A stretch of DNA of 64,000 nt from Flavobacteriia bacterium (GTDB taxonomy: Bacteria; Bacteroidota; Bacteroidia; Flavobacteriales_D; Crocinitomicaceae), in the NCBI GenBank assembly GCA_016183815.1, contig JACPDW010000020.1:184548-248547 (forward strand), written 5' to 3'. This document shows, one piece after another, positions 17,899-26,976 of this stretch. Each line of letters opens with the position of its first letter. The stretch's first letter is position 1. Made by a program: the position numbers and the translations under genes. The notes beneath the pieces are model-generated. The model was given only the letters and a program-made list of their open reading frames with translations. It did no database searches and was not told the DNA's origin.

Positions 17899-18501
17899 CT
17901 AAAACAATTCTGCTTCAATAAGTAATTTTTTATCTTCAATCATTTTTCTTAAATTGATTAAAGCATATCTCATTCTTCCTAAGCATGTATTAATACTGAG
18001 ATTTTTTAATTCAGCTATTTCTTTAAAAGATAATTCTTCAAAAATACGAAACTGTATTATTTCTCTTTGTTCTTCGGGTAATAATGGTAAAAGTAAATGA
18101 AGCTGATCGAAAACCTCGTTTTTACTTAAATAGGTTAATGCATTGTCTTCTTTGTCTTTTAACATCGATAAAACTTGAGGAATATCGTTTGTGTTTTGAT
18201 CTCTTACCCATTTGATTTTATTGTTTTTTCTAAAATAATCAATGACAAGATTATTGGAAATTCTCAATACCCAAGGCAAAAATTTACCTTCGTCGTTATA
18301 AGTTCCCAATTGAATGGTATTGATAACTTTTATGAACACCTCTTGAAAGAAATCGTTAGCTAACTCTACATCTTTAACTTTTAAATAAATAAAACGAAAG
18401 ATTCTAGATTTATGACGACTTAATAAAACTTCAAAAGCATTATGATCTCCGGACTTATATTGCGATATCAACTCAGAATCGCTGAAAGATTTATACACCA
18501 T
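17899..18501 (-). CDS. ECF-family RNA polymerase sigma factor
   Basis: A sigma-70 family protein of 200 aa with regions 2 and 4 only. Region 2 holds DHNAFEVLLSRHKSRIFRFI and NDFFQEVFIKV, with the -10-binding part LPWVLRISNNLVIDYFRKNN. Region 4 holds LLPEEQREIIQFRIFEELSF and a helix-turn-helix FKEIAELKNLSINTCLGRMR. No anti-sigma gene is adjacent. This form, ending in KKLLIEAELF, is a widely conserved stand-alone sigma factor in Flavobacteria and probably has a housekeeping or stress role. Confidence 0.9.
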   Translation of the reverse strand: MVYKSFSDSELISQYKSGDHNAFEVLLSRHKSRIFRFIYLKVKDVELANDFFQEVFIKVINTIQLGTYNDEGKFLPWVLRISNNLVIDYFRKNNKIKWVRDQNTNDIPQVLSMLKDKEDNALTYLSKNEVFDQLHLLLPLLPEEQREIIQFRIFEELSFKEIAELKNLSINTCLGRMRYALINLRKMIEDKKLLIEAELF

Positions 18502-18719
18502 ATTTTTAAAACTAAATTATTATTAATTAAAAAATGTAAAGGTGTATTATAAGCCGAATTTTTAAATGATTATGGAGCAAAAATAAGTCTTTATTTTTAA
18601 ATAGCCAAAAAAATGTTAATTAAATGAACAAAATACAGTTTTGAATGAACAAAGCTTAATTATGCTTGAATAAGATACAAAAGATTTAAATTAAAAGTAT
18701 AAAGATGTTTATTTTTAAT

Positions 18720-19022
18720 TTAAATAAATCCTAATTCTAATTTGGCTTCCTCACTCATCATATCTTTGTCCCACGGAGGATCAAATACAATATTCACTTT
18801 GGCAGATTTTACTTGATGCATAAATGCAACTTTGTCTTCAACTTCTTTTGGTAATGTCTCAGCTACTGGACAATTTGGAGAAGTTAAAGTCATGTCAATT
18901 TCAACTTCATTTTCATTATGAACTTTTATCTCATAAATTAATCCCAATTCAAAAATATCAACAGGTATTTCTGGATCATAAATTGTTTTTAAGACTTCTA
19001 TTATTTCGTTTTCAAGCTCCAT
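18720..19022 (-). CDS. MIP18/DUF59 iron-sulfur cluster assembly protein (SufT-like)
   Basis: A 100-aa DUF59 protein of the SUF-associated type involved in iron-sulfur cluster maturation. Conserved motifs are DPEIPVDIFELGLIYEI, MTLTSPNCPVAETLP with the reactive Cys, and the C-terminal FDPPWDKDMMSEEAKLELGF. The family is often next to suf genes, but here it stands alone between the sigma-factor and membrane-protein genes. Single-domain proteins of this length are common in Bacteroidota. Confidence 0.9.
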   Translation of the reverse strand: MELENEIIEVLKTIYDPEIPVDIFELGLIYEIKVHNENEVEIDMTLTSPNCPVAETLPKEVEDKVAFMHQVKSAKVNIVFDPPWDKDMMSEEAKLELGFI

Positions 19023-19121
19023 TTTTGTCTTTAAATACGCTTTGTTTCAAAAATTATTGAAACAATAACGAGACAAAGTTAGAAACAAAATCTATACTTT
19101 TATATGTTATTTAGAATGATT

Positions 19122-19733
19122 CTAATTAGAGGTGGATTTTTTTATTGGACGGAGTTTTTCTACAAAAGTATCGCCAATTTTATCTAATTCATAATAAGTG
19201 AAATAGTCTAATTTTTTTGCTCCTTTCACACGATATAAACGATAATTTTCGTAGTGTTTTTTTAATTTATATTTTACAAATTGTTTATTATATTTTAAAA
19301 CCAGTATTTTTTTGGAGATATAGTAATCTCCATTTTTATTGGTATTCATCCAAAAACCAAACTCTTTCAAGCGAAAAGTACTATCACTATATAAATAGAG
19401 AGTTGAAGTGTTTTGAATCAATGAAAGTTTAGCGAAATTTGTTCCTCTTAAAACGACTTCATTTTCATTATGATAATGTTGTAAATACTTAGTTGGATTT
19501 AATATTAATGAAATTAACGGCAAAATCATTAATAATAAATAAAATCTTTTTATTTTTTTTTCGAGTTTTTTATCTTTAAATGCTCCATAAATAAAAATGA
19601 GCATAAAGAAATAAACGATTAAAACTATTGAAAAAAGGCAGGTTTGTAAAAATCCTTCTAAAAAAAAGCCCAATTCTAGCAACAAAAAACAACTAAGTGA
19701 AAATAAAATGAAATATTTTAATGAATTTGCCAT
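19122..19733 (-). CDS. Small membrane protein of unknown function
   Basis: No family recognised. Two or three N-terminal transmembrane helices (KYFILFSLSCFLLLELGFFL; LFSIVLIVYFFMLIFIYGAF; FYLLLMILPLISLIL) are followed by a soluble C-terminal domain of about 110 residues rich in Tyr and Lys. ATG 19733 is preferred: the alternative TTG at 19751 overlaps a TAATTTTG promoter element. The gene lies 34 bp upstream of the ruvC stop codon, on the same strand. Confidence 0.65.
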   Translation of the reverse strand: MANSLKYFILFSLSCFLLLELGFFLEGFLQTCLFSIVLIVYFFMLIFIYGAFKDKKLEKKIKRFYLLLMILPLISLILNPTKYLQHYHNENEVVLRGTNFAKLSLIQNTSTLYLYSDSTFRLKEFGFWMNTNKNGDYYISKKILVLKYNKQFVKYKLKKHYENYRLYRVKGAKKLDYFTYYELDKIGDTFVEKLRPIKKSTSN

Positions 19734-19748
19734 TTGATTTATTTGCTC

Positions 19749-19756
19749 CAAAATTA
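19749..19756 (-). promoter_or_regulatory. -7 promoter element for the membrane protein gene
   Basis: TAATTTTG on the minus strand, 15 bp before ATG 19733. It sets the start by excluding the overlapping TTG codon. Confidence 0.5.
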
Positions 19757-19767
19757 GTTAAATTCTA

Positions 19768-20328
19768 TCACTTTTTAATAACTCTTTTTTGATTTTCTTT
19801 AATAAAAGCATTCCAATTTCCCGAATTTGTTTTATTATGCTCCCCAACTCCTTTGGAAAAATGATGACAAACAGCGACGGCTAAACCGTCTGTTGCATCT
19901 AAATATTTAGGAATTTCTTTAAAAGATAATAAGTTTTGTAACATACCCGCGACTTGTTCTTTTGAAGCATTTCCATTTCCTGTTATTGCTTGTTTTATTC
20001 GGCGTGGTGTATATTCTTCAATTGGAATGTTGTTTTTTAAAGCTGCTGCTATCGCAACCCCTTGAGCTCTACCTAACTTCAACATGGATTGAATATTTTT
20101 GCCATAAAAAGGTGCTTCAATTGACATCTCATCGGGTTTGTAATCTTGGATTAGTTTGTCAATTTTTTCAAAAATTAATTTTAACTTATCGGGATGTGTT
20201 TTTGACTTTGAAATGTTAAGAATACCAAAGTTTAACAACAACAATTGTTTCTGTTGAACATGAATTATTCCATATCCTAATATGCTTGTTCCTGGATCTA
20301 CTCCTAAAATAATTTTATCTTCCCACAT
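19768..20328 (-). CDS. ruvC: Holliday junction resolvase RuvC
   Basis: Endonuclease that resolves four-way junctions in recombination. The RNase H-like catalytic acidic residues are visible: Asp in LGVDPGTSILGYGI (near residue 10), Glu in MSIEAPFYGKNIQSMLKLG (near residue 70) and the C-terminal Asp pair in YLDATDGLAVAVCHHF. The length of 186 aa is normal. It starts only 20 bp from the divergent flippase gene, so the two share a short promoter region. Confidence 0.95.
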   Translation of the reverse strand: MWEDKIILGVDPGTSILGYGIIHVQQKQLLLLNFGILNISKSKTHPDKLKLIFEKIDKLIQDYKPDEMSIEAPFYGKNIQSMLKLGRAQGVAIAAALKNNIPIEEYTPRRIKQAITGNGNASKEQVAGMLQNLLSFKEIPKYLDATDGLAVAVCHHFSKGVGEHNKTNSGNWNAFIKENQKRVIKK

Positions 20329-20348
20329 AAAAATAGTATTTTTAACGG

Positions 20349-21401
20349 GTGAAATTTTTAAATAAAAATGTTTTTTCGATTACAAAACTAATCCTTTTTG
20401 TGCTTTTTGCTCTTTTATTCTATTTTCAAGTAAAAAATATAGACTTCAGTCAACTCTTTCAAATCTCTGTTAAACATTTTTTTTATTTCATTATCGCATT
20501 TTGCTTATTACCAGTAAACTTATTTTTTGAGTTTAAAAAATGGGATTTAGTGCTAAAAATAATTGAACCTTTCTCCGCATTAAAAATTCGCTTTTATTCT
20601 TTTTTTTCTGGTGTGGTTTCCGCATTTTTAACTCCAAATCTAATTGGGAATTTTATCGGACGGATGTTTTATTTTGAAAGAAAATCTAGAATTCCAATTG
20701 TATTTTTGACCAGTGTTTCCAATTTATCTCAACTGTTCATCAGCATATTTTTAGGAAGTCTAAGTGTATTATTATTACCCTCACTTCCTTTTTTAGCTAA
20801 TATTAATATATTTTGGTTGACAATATTGAGTTTAATTCTCTGTTTTATTTTTCTTTTTGTCTATTTTAATTTTGAAAAGTTTCCATTTATCTTAATTAAC
20901 AAAAAAAAGTGGTTTTTAAAATGTAGAATTTTATTAAAAAATAATATTAGTTTGCGTTATAAATTTTTGTTGTATAGCTTTTTTCGTTTTTTAGTTTTTA
21001 GTGTACAATATAGTTTTTTTATTCAAAGTTTTGGAATTGACCTTTCATTAAAAATCTTATTAATTGTGTGGAGTGTATATTTTTGGTCCTCATTTATCCC
21101 TTCACTTTGGTTTGGAAAATTAATTATTCGTGAGTCACTCGCACTTTGGCTTTTTTCCTATTATGGTTACACTTCTGAAGTGATTTTATCCGCAGCTCTA
21201 TGTATTTGGATTTGTAATCAATTAGTACCCACTTTATTTTTTATTCCTTTTTTAAAAATTAAAAAAAACAATGTTTTAAATTTTTATCTGTCATATTATT
21301 TTTTTAAGCATATTCTTGTACTTTCCGTTTTTTTTTACAAAAAAAACTATATTCAAAAACAGGATAAAACTAAAGGAAATCACTGTTTTGATTCCATTTA
21401 G
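20349..21401 (+). CDS. Flippase-like integral membrane protein (LPG synthase TM / UPF0104-like)
   Basis: A 350-aa polytopic protein with about eight hydrophobic helices (FLSITKLILF-type start, AFCLLPVNLFFEFKKWDLV, FFSGVVSAFLTPNLIGNFIG). It resembles the transmembrane part of lysylphosphatidylglycerol synthase and uncharacterised flippase-like proteins near glycosyltransferases. The start is GTG at 20349, since no ATG with a better context exists. It overlaps the following GT2 gene by up to 86 bp, indicating coupling. A role in moving or modifying a membrane lipid-linked glycan is inferred from that neighbour. Confidence 0.7.
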   Translation: MKFLNKNVFSITKLILFVLFALLFYFQVKNIDFSQLFQISVKHFFYFIIAFCLLPVNLFFEFKKWDLVLKIIEPFSALKIRFYSFFSGVVSAFLTPNLIGNFIGRMFYFERKSRIPIVFLTSVSNLSQLFISIFLGSLSVLLLPSLPFLANINIFWLTILSLILCFIFLFVYFNFEKFPFILINKKKWFLKCRILLKNNISLRYKFLLYSFFRFLVFSVQYSFFIQSFGIDLSLKILLIVWSVYFWSSFIPSLWFGKLIIRESLALWLFSYYGYTSEVILSAALCIWICNQLVPTLFFIPFLKIKKNNVLNFYLSYYFFKHILVLSVFFYKKNYIQKQDKTKGNHCFDSI

Positions 21402-22320
21402 AAATGAAGAAAAGAATTTACCTCATTTAATTTTATCAATTCAAAAATTAAAAGAATTCCCTGCTGAATTTATTTTTATTAACGACCATTCAAGCGACCA
21501 ATCATCTGAGTTAATCCTAAATTCAAGCATTAATAATTTCAAATTTTTAAACCTTGAAAAAGAAAATGGAAAAAAACAGGCATTGGCTCAGGGTGTATAT
21601 TTTTCAAAAACTAAATATGTATTGTGTATTGATGCGGACGCATGGTTTAATCCAAATTATTTTTCTTATTTAAGTTCTAAAAATATTGCAGATATAACGG
21701 TTTTACCTGTAAAATGTCGTTCTACTACTTTAATTCAAACTTTTTTTGATTTGGATTACTATTACCTCAATGCTTTGTCATTTTTACTTTCAAAATATCA
21801 TATATTTATTCAAGCATCTGGAGCTAATCTATTAGTAAATAAAGAATTGTATATAGAATATTTAAAGAACGATAAAAATCAGAATATTAAAAGTGGAGAC
21901 GATTATTTTTTGTTACAATATGCAATAAAAAAGAAATTTTCTATTCAAAATATTTGTGAAGCAGATTTGAGTATTCAAGTCCAAAATCCAAGACTTTTAA
22001 AAGATTTTTTTCATCAAAGAATAAGATGGTACGGTAAAACAACATTGTCTTTTAATTCCATCACATTTATTATTTGTTTAATCAGTTTGTATTGTTCTTT
22101 TTTATGGGTTTTATCTCTTTTCTCTAATTATACGCTTTTAAGTTTAGGAATTAAAATCATTTTCGATGGAATATTATTATTTTATTATCTATTTAAAATC
22201 AGAGAATTAAAAAAACTTTTCCTTTTGCCAATTTTTTCTCTTTTACAAATCCCATATTATTTACTAATTATTTTCTTGACTTTATTTTGGAAAGTTAATT
22301 GGAAAAATAGAGAGATTTGA
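21316..22320 (+). CDS. Family 2 glycosyltransferase, membrane anchored
   Basis: A GT-A fold glycosyltransferase of about 330 aa. The domain begins EITVLIPFRNEEKNLPHLIL, followed by FINDHSSDQSSEL (nucleotide-binding Asp), LCIDADAWF (DxD) and the late RIRWYGK acceptor motif (Q/RxxRW type). Three C-terminal transmembrane helices follow. The 5' end is uncertain: the frame opens at TTG 21316 inside the flippase gene, and the conserved domain starts near 21380. Processive enzymes of this kind make lipid or polysaccharide linkages. Substrates cannot be told. Confidence 0.82.
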   Translation: MYFPFFFTKKTIFKNRIKLKEITVLIPFRNEEKNLPHLILSIQKLKEFPAEFIFINDHSSDQSSELILNSSINNFKFLNLEKENGKKQALAQGVYFSKTKYVLCIDADAWFNPNYFSYLSSKNIADITVLPVKCRSTTLIQTFFDLDYYYLNALSFLLSKYHIFIQASGANLLVNKELYIEYLKNDKNQNIKSGDDYFLLQYAIKKKFSIQNICEADLSIQVQNPRLLKDFFHQRIRWYGKTTLSFNSITFIICLISLYCSFLWVLSLFSNYTLLSLGIKIIFDGILLFYYLFKIRELKKLFLLPIFSLLQIPYYLLIIFLTLFWKVNWKNREI

Positions 22321-22338
22321 TGTGTTATTCCAAACATA

Positions 22339-22476
22339 ATACCGAAATCATAAATAATATAGTCCAATTTGAATACATCATATTTTGCCTATTTATTTGT
22401 AAAATCGGCATTAACCATTTTAAAATTAAAAATAATCCCGAAAAAATCGGAATTATTTTATAATTACAATTGGTAT
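22339..22476. repeat. Candidate small palindromic element / terminator region after the GT2 gene
   Basis: ATACCGAAATCATAAATAAT followed by ATAGTCCAA matches the end of the 105-bp element at 63488-63592 (shared core ATATAGTCCAA and ATACCGAA). ATTGGTAT at 22469 could be the opposite inverted end. Inside it, AATAATCCCGA/TCGGAATTATT (22431-22458) forms a hairpin followed by T-rich sequence that may terminate the GT2 transcript. The element assignment is tentative. Confidence 0.45.
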
Positions 22477-22577
22477 TGATTCTAAATTTCTTTTTAAACT
22501 ATTCTTTGATAGAAAAACTAAAGCACTAAGTTGTTTATTTTAGAACTCAGTTTAATAAATTATAAGAAAAAGAAATT

Positions 22578-23150
22578 TTATTTTTTGATTTTCTCAACAA
22601 CTACATTGTCAATCAAAAATTCTCCAGGTTGTAGCACATTTATTTCGAGTCTAAATTTGTTCATTTTATTTGGTATAGTACAGAGGTACTCAAATTTTTT
22701 CCATTTGTCAATTTTCATATTAGAAGTTACTAAAATGTCCATTTTTCCATCAAATTCAGATGTTCCACCTGCTTTTACAATAAATTTACTTTTATTGTTT
22801 TTAAGCCAAAAACTAACTTTGTAAATCTCGCCAGGTTTTGCATGTATTTCTTTTGACAATCCTGGAGAAAGCCAACCACCTGTTGATTTGCATTTTCTAA
22901 CTTTAAAATGTAAAGATCTTTTGCCATTAATAAAATCTTTATCATTTGAATAAAGGTCAAAATCCGAAGAAGGAACAGTCTTTGGTGTATAAAGAATCCA
23001 ATTTATAGGGAGATTTTTTTTTGTAAATTCAAAACTCCCGTTAAATCCTGCTGCTTTATTTGCATAAAAAAAACTTATGTCCTTTTTTTCACAAGCAAAT
23101 TGAGTTAAAAGTAAAAAAAAATAAAGCAGAAAATTTCTTTTTTTTTTCAT
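22578..23150 (-). CDS. Lipoprotein with carbohydrate-binding-module-like beta-sandwich
   Basis: From ATG 23150 the product has a lipoprotein signal (MKKKRNFLLYFFLLLTQFAC). A single beta-sandwich domain of about 165 residues follows, of the kind found in family 4/9/22 carbohydrate-binding modules. Typical phrases are NGSFEF (strand 1), GKRSLHFKV, KPGEIYKVSFWLKN and the terminal LQPGEFLIDNVVVE. Such stand-alone modules are common in Bacteroidota and their ligand is unknown. The longer frame starting at 23174 adds eight residues before the signal peptide and is less likely. Confidence 0.72.
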   Translation of the reverse strand: MKKKRNFLLYFFLLLTQFACEKKDISFFYANKAAGFNGSFEFTKKNLPINWILYTPKTVPSSDFDLYSNDKDFINGKRSLHFKVRKCKSTGGWLSPGLSKEIHAKPGEIYKVSFWLKNNKSKFIVKAGGTSEFDGKMDILVTSNMKIDKWKKFEYLCTIPNKMNKFRLEINVLQPGEFLIDNVVVEKIKK

Positions 23151-23323
23151 CCTTTTGTTTTTAAACAAATTCAAATTTTACTTATTTTGTAATTAACAAA
23201 TGTAAACAAAATAATTAAACTACACAAAATTAGACTATAATTTGCAAATGAAATTAATACAGTATATTATAAAAACCAAATTATCAATAAATAAATCGAA
23301 AAATAATCGTCCTTTTGAAAATG

Positions 23324-23791
23324 CTATTCCTTAAATGAATAATATTTTTGAGATAAATAACTGATGATAATGATGATTGATGTAGTAATAACCTGACTTG
23401 GAAATGGCCACCAAAAAAATACTTCAACAAATAATTTTAATAAAATGTAGTTTAATAAAAAAAACAATATAACCAATAAAAAATGTCTGAAAAGTTGTTG
23501 TTTTCCTTTTAAATAACTGTCGGACCAGACAATGTATTTGCTTAATAAAAATCCAATCGGAAAGGTGACAATAAAGGAAAATAAAAATGCAGCAACGTGT
23601 GGACTGATTACAATAAAAAAGAATGAAAAATTTTGTTTTTCTAATAAGTGATGATAGGAATAATAATATAAAACAAAACCAAATAAGGTGTTTGATCCAC
23701 CACAAGCAATGTAATAAAACATTTGTTTATTCATTAAATTTTTAAATAATGGATAAAATAAATCGATAAAACTTCTAATTAGATTGGCCAT
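23324..23791 (-). CDS. GtrA-like membrane protein
   Basis: A polytopic protein of 155 aa with four transmembrane helices. It contains the GtrA signature region FYYIACGGSNTLFGFVLYYY and, in the second half, FIVTFPIGFLLSKYIVW. GtrA proteins are thought to help flip polyprenyl-phosphate-linked sugars. ATG 23791 is used; the in-frame TTG at 23803 would overlap the nuclease gene upstream. The ATG follows the nuclease stop codon directly, so the two are probably co-transcribed. Confidence 0.85.
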   Translation of the reverse strand: MANLIRSFIDLFYPLFKNLMNKQMFYYIACGGSNTLFGFVLYYYSYHHLLEKQNFSFFFIVISPHVAAFLFSFIVTFPIGFLLSKYIVWSDSYLKGKQQLFRHFLLVILFFLLNYILLKLFVEVFFWWPFPSQVITTSIIIIISYLSQKYYSFKE

Positions 23792-23793
23792 AG

Positions 23794-26580
23794 TTAGTTG
23801 CAATATTTACAATAAGTTGAACTCGCATTGTGTTTGATTTCTTGATCTGGAGCGTACAACTCCTCTAATAATTCTTTCAAAATCGTTGGATACAACTCAA
23901 TTAATTCTGAATAAGAATAATTATCAATATTTAAAGTGAAATGGGTATATTGAGGATTGATTAAAGAATATAAATTACATTCGTCGGCAATCAAATTTTT
24001 TTCTTTATTTAATAAAAAAAGATAGGTGAGTAATTGTAAACCATATTTCTTTTTTTTGCAAAAATCTACTATTTTATTATTGTTAACATTTTCAATATTT
24101 ACATCAGTTTTATCGATTTTACCTGATTTGTAGTCAATTATACGAATAAAATCACCGACTTGGTCTATCCTGTCCACAAATCCTTTTATATTAATTTCTT
24201 TTTCAATTCCTAAAACTTCAATTATTAAAGTGTGAGATAATCTTGCTTCTAAATCCTTAATAAGTAGAGATTGATTTTTTTGTTTAGTCAACCAATTTTT
24301 TTCATTTTTAAGGTAACGAGAAAGTAATTCTAAAGACACTTGATAACTTAAATAATTTTTACCTTGAAGAAATGCTTCTGTTTCATTGTCAAAATGATTG
24401 AGATAAGATTTTTCTAATTCTTTTGGTAAAAGTTCAAACATAAGGTCGTAAACAGGGGGAGTTATAAAAGTTCCTAAGTGAGGGGTGAATAATTTTTCCA
24501 AAACTTCGTGGATAAGAGACCCAAAACTAGAATTTTCAAGTTCTTCTTCCACATTTTCTTGTTCACCAAAACCTAATATAACTTGATAATAAAAATCTAA
24601 AGGACAAGTGAAGAATTTTTTTAATTTGGAAACGGAAAGTCCCTGCGAACAAAAGCGATCAAGTGCTAAAAAGTAATTTTCGTCTTTAATTATTGAATTT
24701 TTTTCATTTTCTTTATTTTTATTTTCTAAAGTATAATCTTTGTAGTTTAAATAAATGTTTGGGTTTTCTTTTGTTAACTCCAGTTCTAATTGAATAAGAT
24801 AACGACTTTTTTCAGATTGACTATATCCTTCATTCCCATCAAAATAAGTGATGTTTAATTCTTTGCAATTTGGTAATAATCGATAAAAATGATGGGCAAA
24901 AACGGCTTGTTTTTCTCGGTTTGTAGGTAGTGAAAAAAAGTGACGCAAATCCATTGGAATATGTGTTTGCATAACAGATGAAGTAGGTAATTTCCCTTCG
25001 TTCATGCCGACAATACAAATTCGTTCAAAATTCAACATTCGAGTTTCTAGTAGTCCCATAATTTGTAATCCATCTGTCGGGTTTCCGTAATAGGAAATAT
25101 TTTGTTTGTTCCAAATACTTTGCAAAATAAAAATGAAACTGTCTAAGTCCATTGAAATAGGGTTTTTTTCAAAGGAACAAAGTAATGAAACCACTTGTTT
25201 GTCGAAAAAGAACAAAGAAGCCCTTTCGATTTCATTTGAAATAGGTATGTTTTCAAAAAGTAATTTGTTTATTAAACGAAGTTGTTGAAGTGCAAAAATC
25301 CAGTTGTTTTCCCAAAGAGTAAATAAATGTTGATGAAGTTGATCTATCTTTTTGTTGATAGAAATAGAACCTAAAGACAAAAAAATGTTGTTGTTTTTAT
25401 TTATTTTTTCCTCTTTTTCAAAAAGAAGTTGTTTTTCTTTTTCATCAGCAAAATGTTGAAAAAAAGGATGGTTCCAACTGTTTAAAATGTCTTTATAATA
25501 AATAGATTTTTTTCTGTGTTTTTTAAATCCTTCTTGAATATGAATTATTATTTCTAGCCAACTTTTGATGGGACTTAAACGAAGAGGTAAACCTAAAGTG
25601 ATGTTTGCTTTTTCCAGTTCGGCAGGTATGTTTTGAAATATTGGTGTGATTAAGTCTTCGTCTGCTAAAAGTAATAAATCGTTTGAAGTCGAATAATTTT
25701 TCTCAAGTAGAATATCAGATACAACTTTAATCTGACCAGTATTTTGTGAACAGGAAATAATCTCAATATTTAGTTTTTTGGTTCGTAAATCATTGCCACA
25801 AAGTTCTAAAATATTCGTGCCAAATTCAGCAAGCAATTTTCTGATAAAAAAACCAGCTTCATGTTTTTCATTTTGAATATAATAAAGGTCGGCATCAACC
25901 CAAAAAGTAGCTTTTTTAAGAGCAATTAATTTTTTAATTATGCTGACTTCTGCATTCGAAAGAGCATTTAATCCAATAAAGAAAAAGGAAGAGTTTTCAA
26001 AAATATCCAATAATTCGAATAAATGGTTGTCAACATACTTATAAATACTCCCTGTCAATGCTTTTTTTTCTTCTTCACATTTTATTTGAAAAGCAGTATA
26101 ATAAGTAGGAATTTTATCCCAAAATTCTAAATATTTTTTTTGATTTTCGGACAGTTTATGTTCGTCAGAAAAACTCCACTGTTCAATATTTTTAACGTCT
26201 TTTAAATTTTTAAATAAATCATTGGTGTTGACTAAAAATCTATCTATTTCATCAAAATCTTGAATTAATGTAGGTGCCCAAACTAAAAAATCTTCAAAAG
26301 TAGAAGTTTTTTTTTTGTCAAATAGTTGACAATGAACTTCATAAAGTAAAAAAAGACTTTGAATGGAATCCATTTTTGAAAAGGGTGAAAATTGTAGAAT
26401 GAATTCATCTATTGTAAAAATTTGAGGGGGGATAAAAGTAGATTTCAGCTTTTTCCACAATTCTTTTTCAATATACAATTTAGCACGTTCAGACGGAATA
26501 ATTAATACTTGTTGAGATAAAGGAACAGTATTGTTCAAAAGTTTTTCAACTACTTTTTCTATAAAAGATACTTGATACAT
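23794..26580 (-). CDS. AddB/RecB-like PD-(D/E)XK nuclease-helicase protein
   Basis: A 928-aa protein matching the AddB-type subunit of Bacteroidota recombination nucleases. The N-terminal degenerate helicase part begins VLIIPSERAKLYIEKELWKK. The C-terminal nuclease domain has GSLIHEVLEKLF (catalytic His), FVDRIDQVGDFIRIIDYKSG (PD-(D/E)XK core) and YGLQLLTYLFLL. One Cys precedes the nuclease (FFTCPLDFYY) and a CKYC pair ends the protein. This is the AddB iron-sulfur arrangement, although the usual fourth Cys is missing because the protein stops one residue after CKYC. No addA-like gene is adjacent. It may act in double-strand break processing. Confidence 0.83.
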   Translation of the reverse strand: MYQVSFIEKVVEKLLNNTVPLSQQVLIIPSERAKLYIEKELWKKLKSTFIPPQIFTIDEFILQFSPFSKMDSIQSLFLLYEVHCQLFDKKKTSTFEDFLVWAPTLIQDFDEIDRFLVNTNDLFKNLKDVKNIEQWSFSDEHKLSENQKKYLEFWDKIPTYYTAFQIKCEEEKKALTGSIYKYVDNHLFELLDIFENSSFFFIGLNALSNAEVSIIKKLIALKKATFWVDADLYYIQNEKHEAGFFIRKLLAEFGTNILELCGNDLRTKKLNIEIISCSQNTGQIKVVSDILLEKNYSTSNDLLLLADEDLITPIFQNIPAELEKANITLGLPLRLSPIKSWLEIIIHIQEGFKKHRKKSIYYKDILNSWNHPFFQHFADEKEKQLLFEKEEKINKNNNIFLSLGSISINKKIDQLHQHLFTLWENNWIFALQQLRLINKLLFENIPISNEIERASLFFFDKQVVSLLCSFEKNPISMDLDSFIFILQSIWNKQNISYYGNPTDGLQIMGLLETRMLNFERICIVGMNEGKLPTSSVMQTHIPMDLRHFFSLPTNREKQAVFAHHFYRLLPNCKELNITYFDGNEGYSQSEKSRYLIQLELELTKENPNIYLNYKDYTLENKNKENEKNSIIKDENYFLALDRFCSQGLSVSKLKKFFTCPLDFYYQVILGFGEQENVEEELENSSFGSLIHEVLEKLFTPHLGTFITPPVYDLMFELLPKELEKSYLNHFDNETEAFLQGKNYLSYQVSLELLSRYLKNEKNWLTKQKNQSLLIKDLEARLSHTLIIEVLGIEKEINIKGFVDRIDQVGDFIRIIDYKSGKIDKTDVNIENVNNNKIVDFCKKKKYGLQLLTYLFLLNKEKNLIADECNLYSLINPQYTHFTLNIDNYSYSELIELYPTILKELLEELYAPDQEIKHNASSTYCKYCN

Positions 26581-26590
26581 TAATTAATCC

Positions 26591-26598
26591 AAAAATAA
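26591..26598 (-). promoter_or_regulatory. Possible -7 element of the AddB-like gene
   Basis: The minus strand reads TATTTTTG (TAnnTTTG) 10 bp upstream of the start codon, implying a nearly leaderless transcript. Confidence 0.35.
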
Positions 26599-26639
26599 TT
26601 GTTGTCCCCAAAACAAATTCGATAAAAAATTAACGATTT

Positions 26640-26692
26640 AACATAAAAATAGATGATTTGAATTGATCTAAATTGAATATGTAATCGGTATG
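26640..26692. repeat. Copy of the ATACCGA-ended palindromic element upstream of the bcr operon
   Basis: Read on the minus strand, ATACCGATTACATATTCAAT is followed by TTAGATCAA. This aligns base for base with the right end of the element inside the GIY-YIG gene at 63.5 kb (ATACCGAATACATATTCAAT then ATAGTCCAA), and similarity continues for about 50 bp. The other end is decayed. It lies about 285 bp in front of bcrC. Confidence 0.55.
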
Positions 26693-26888
26693 AATTCATT
26701 TTTTTCTGTTTGCTAAATTAATCAAAGTTGAAAACTTTATTAAAAATAAGAATTTTTTATTTAATTTTTTTCTTTGAAATCAACTTCAATTTTCAATTCT
26801 AAATTTTAATAGAAAAAAGAAAATAGTATCGTTCAAAAAAATGAAATTCTGTAACATCATTTTGAGTTTCTTTAATGTCATTTTTCTT

Positions 26889-26904
26889 TATGATATTAAT
26901 CATA
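26889..26904. promoter_or_regulatory. FNR/CRP-like palindromic operator upstream of bcrC
   Basis: TATGATATTAATCATA is a 6-bp inverted repeat around a 4-bp centre. Its core TGAT-N4-ATCA equals the core of the FNR-box consensus TTGAT-N4-ATCAA. Its centre lies 80 bp before the bcrC ATG. In sequence this AT-rich a chance palindrome is possible, but an oxygen- or cofactor-responsive CRP/FNR regulator would suit an oxygen-sensitive pathway. Confidence 0.4.
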
Positions 26905-26930
26905 GTTTAATAATTTAAATTGCTCTTATT

Positions 26931-26962
26931 TTGTGGGACATGAAGTACATTAAAACTATAAT
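26931..26962 (+). promoter_or_regulatory. Putative promoter of the benzoyl-CoA operon
   Basis: TTTG at 26931 and TATAAT at 26957 are spaced by 22 bp, ending 14 bp before the bcrC start. The TTTG fits a Bacteroidota -33 element. The -7 part is not a canonical TAnnTTTG, so the assignment is weak. The rest of the 396-bp gap (26581-26976) holds the repeat copy, the palindrome at 26889 and AT-rich sequence. Confidence 0.35.
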
Positions 26963-26976
26963 ATAAAACAATTTTT

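Noticed and set aside
22531-22824. 97-codon plus-strand frame
   Set aside because: Antisense to the lipoprotein gene and without domain features.
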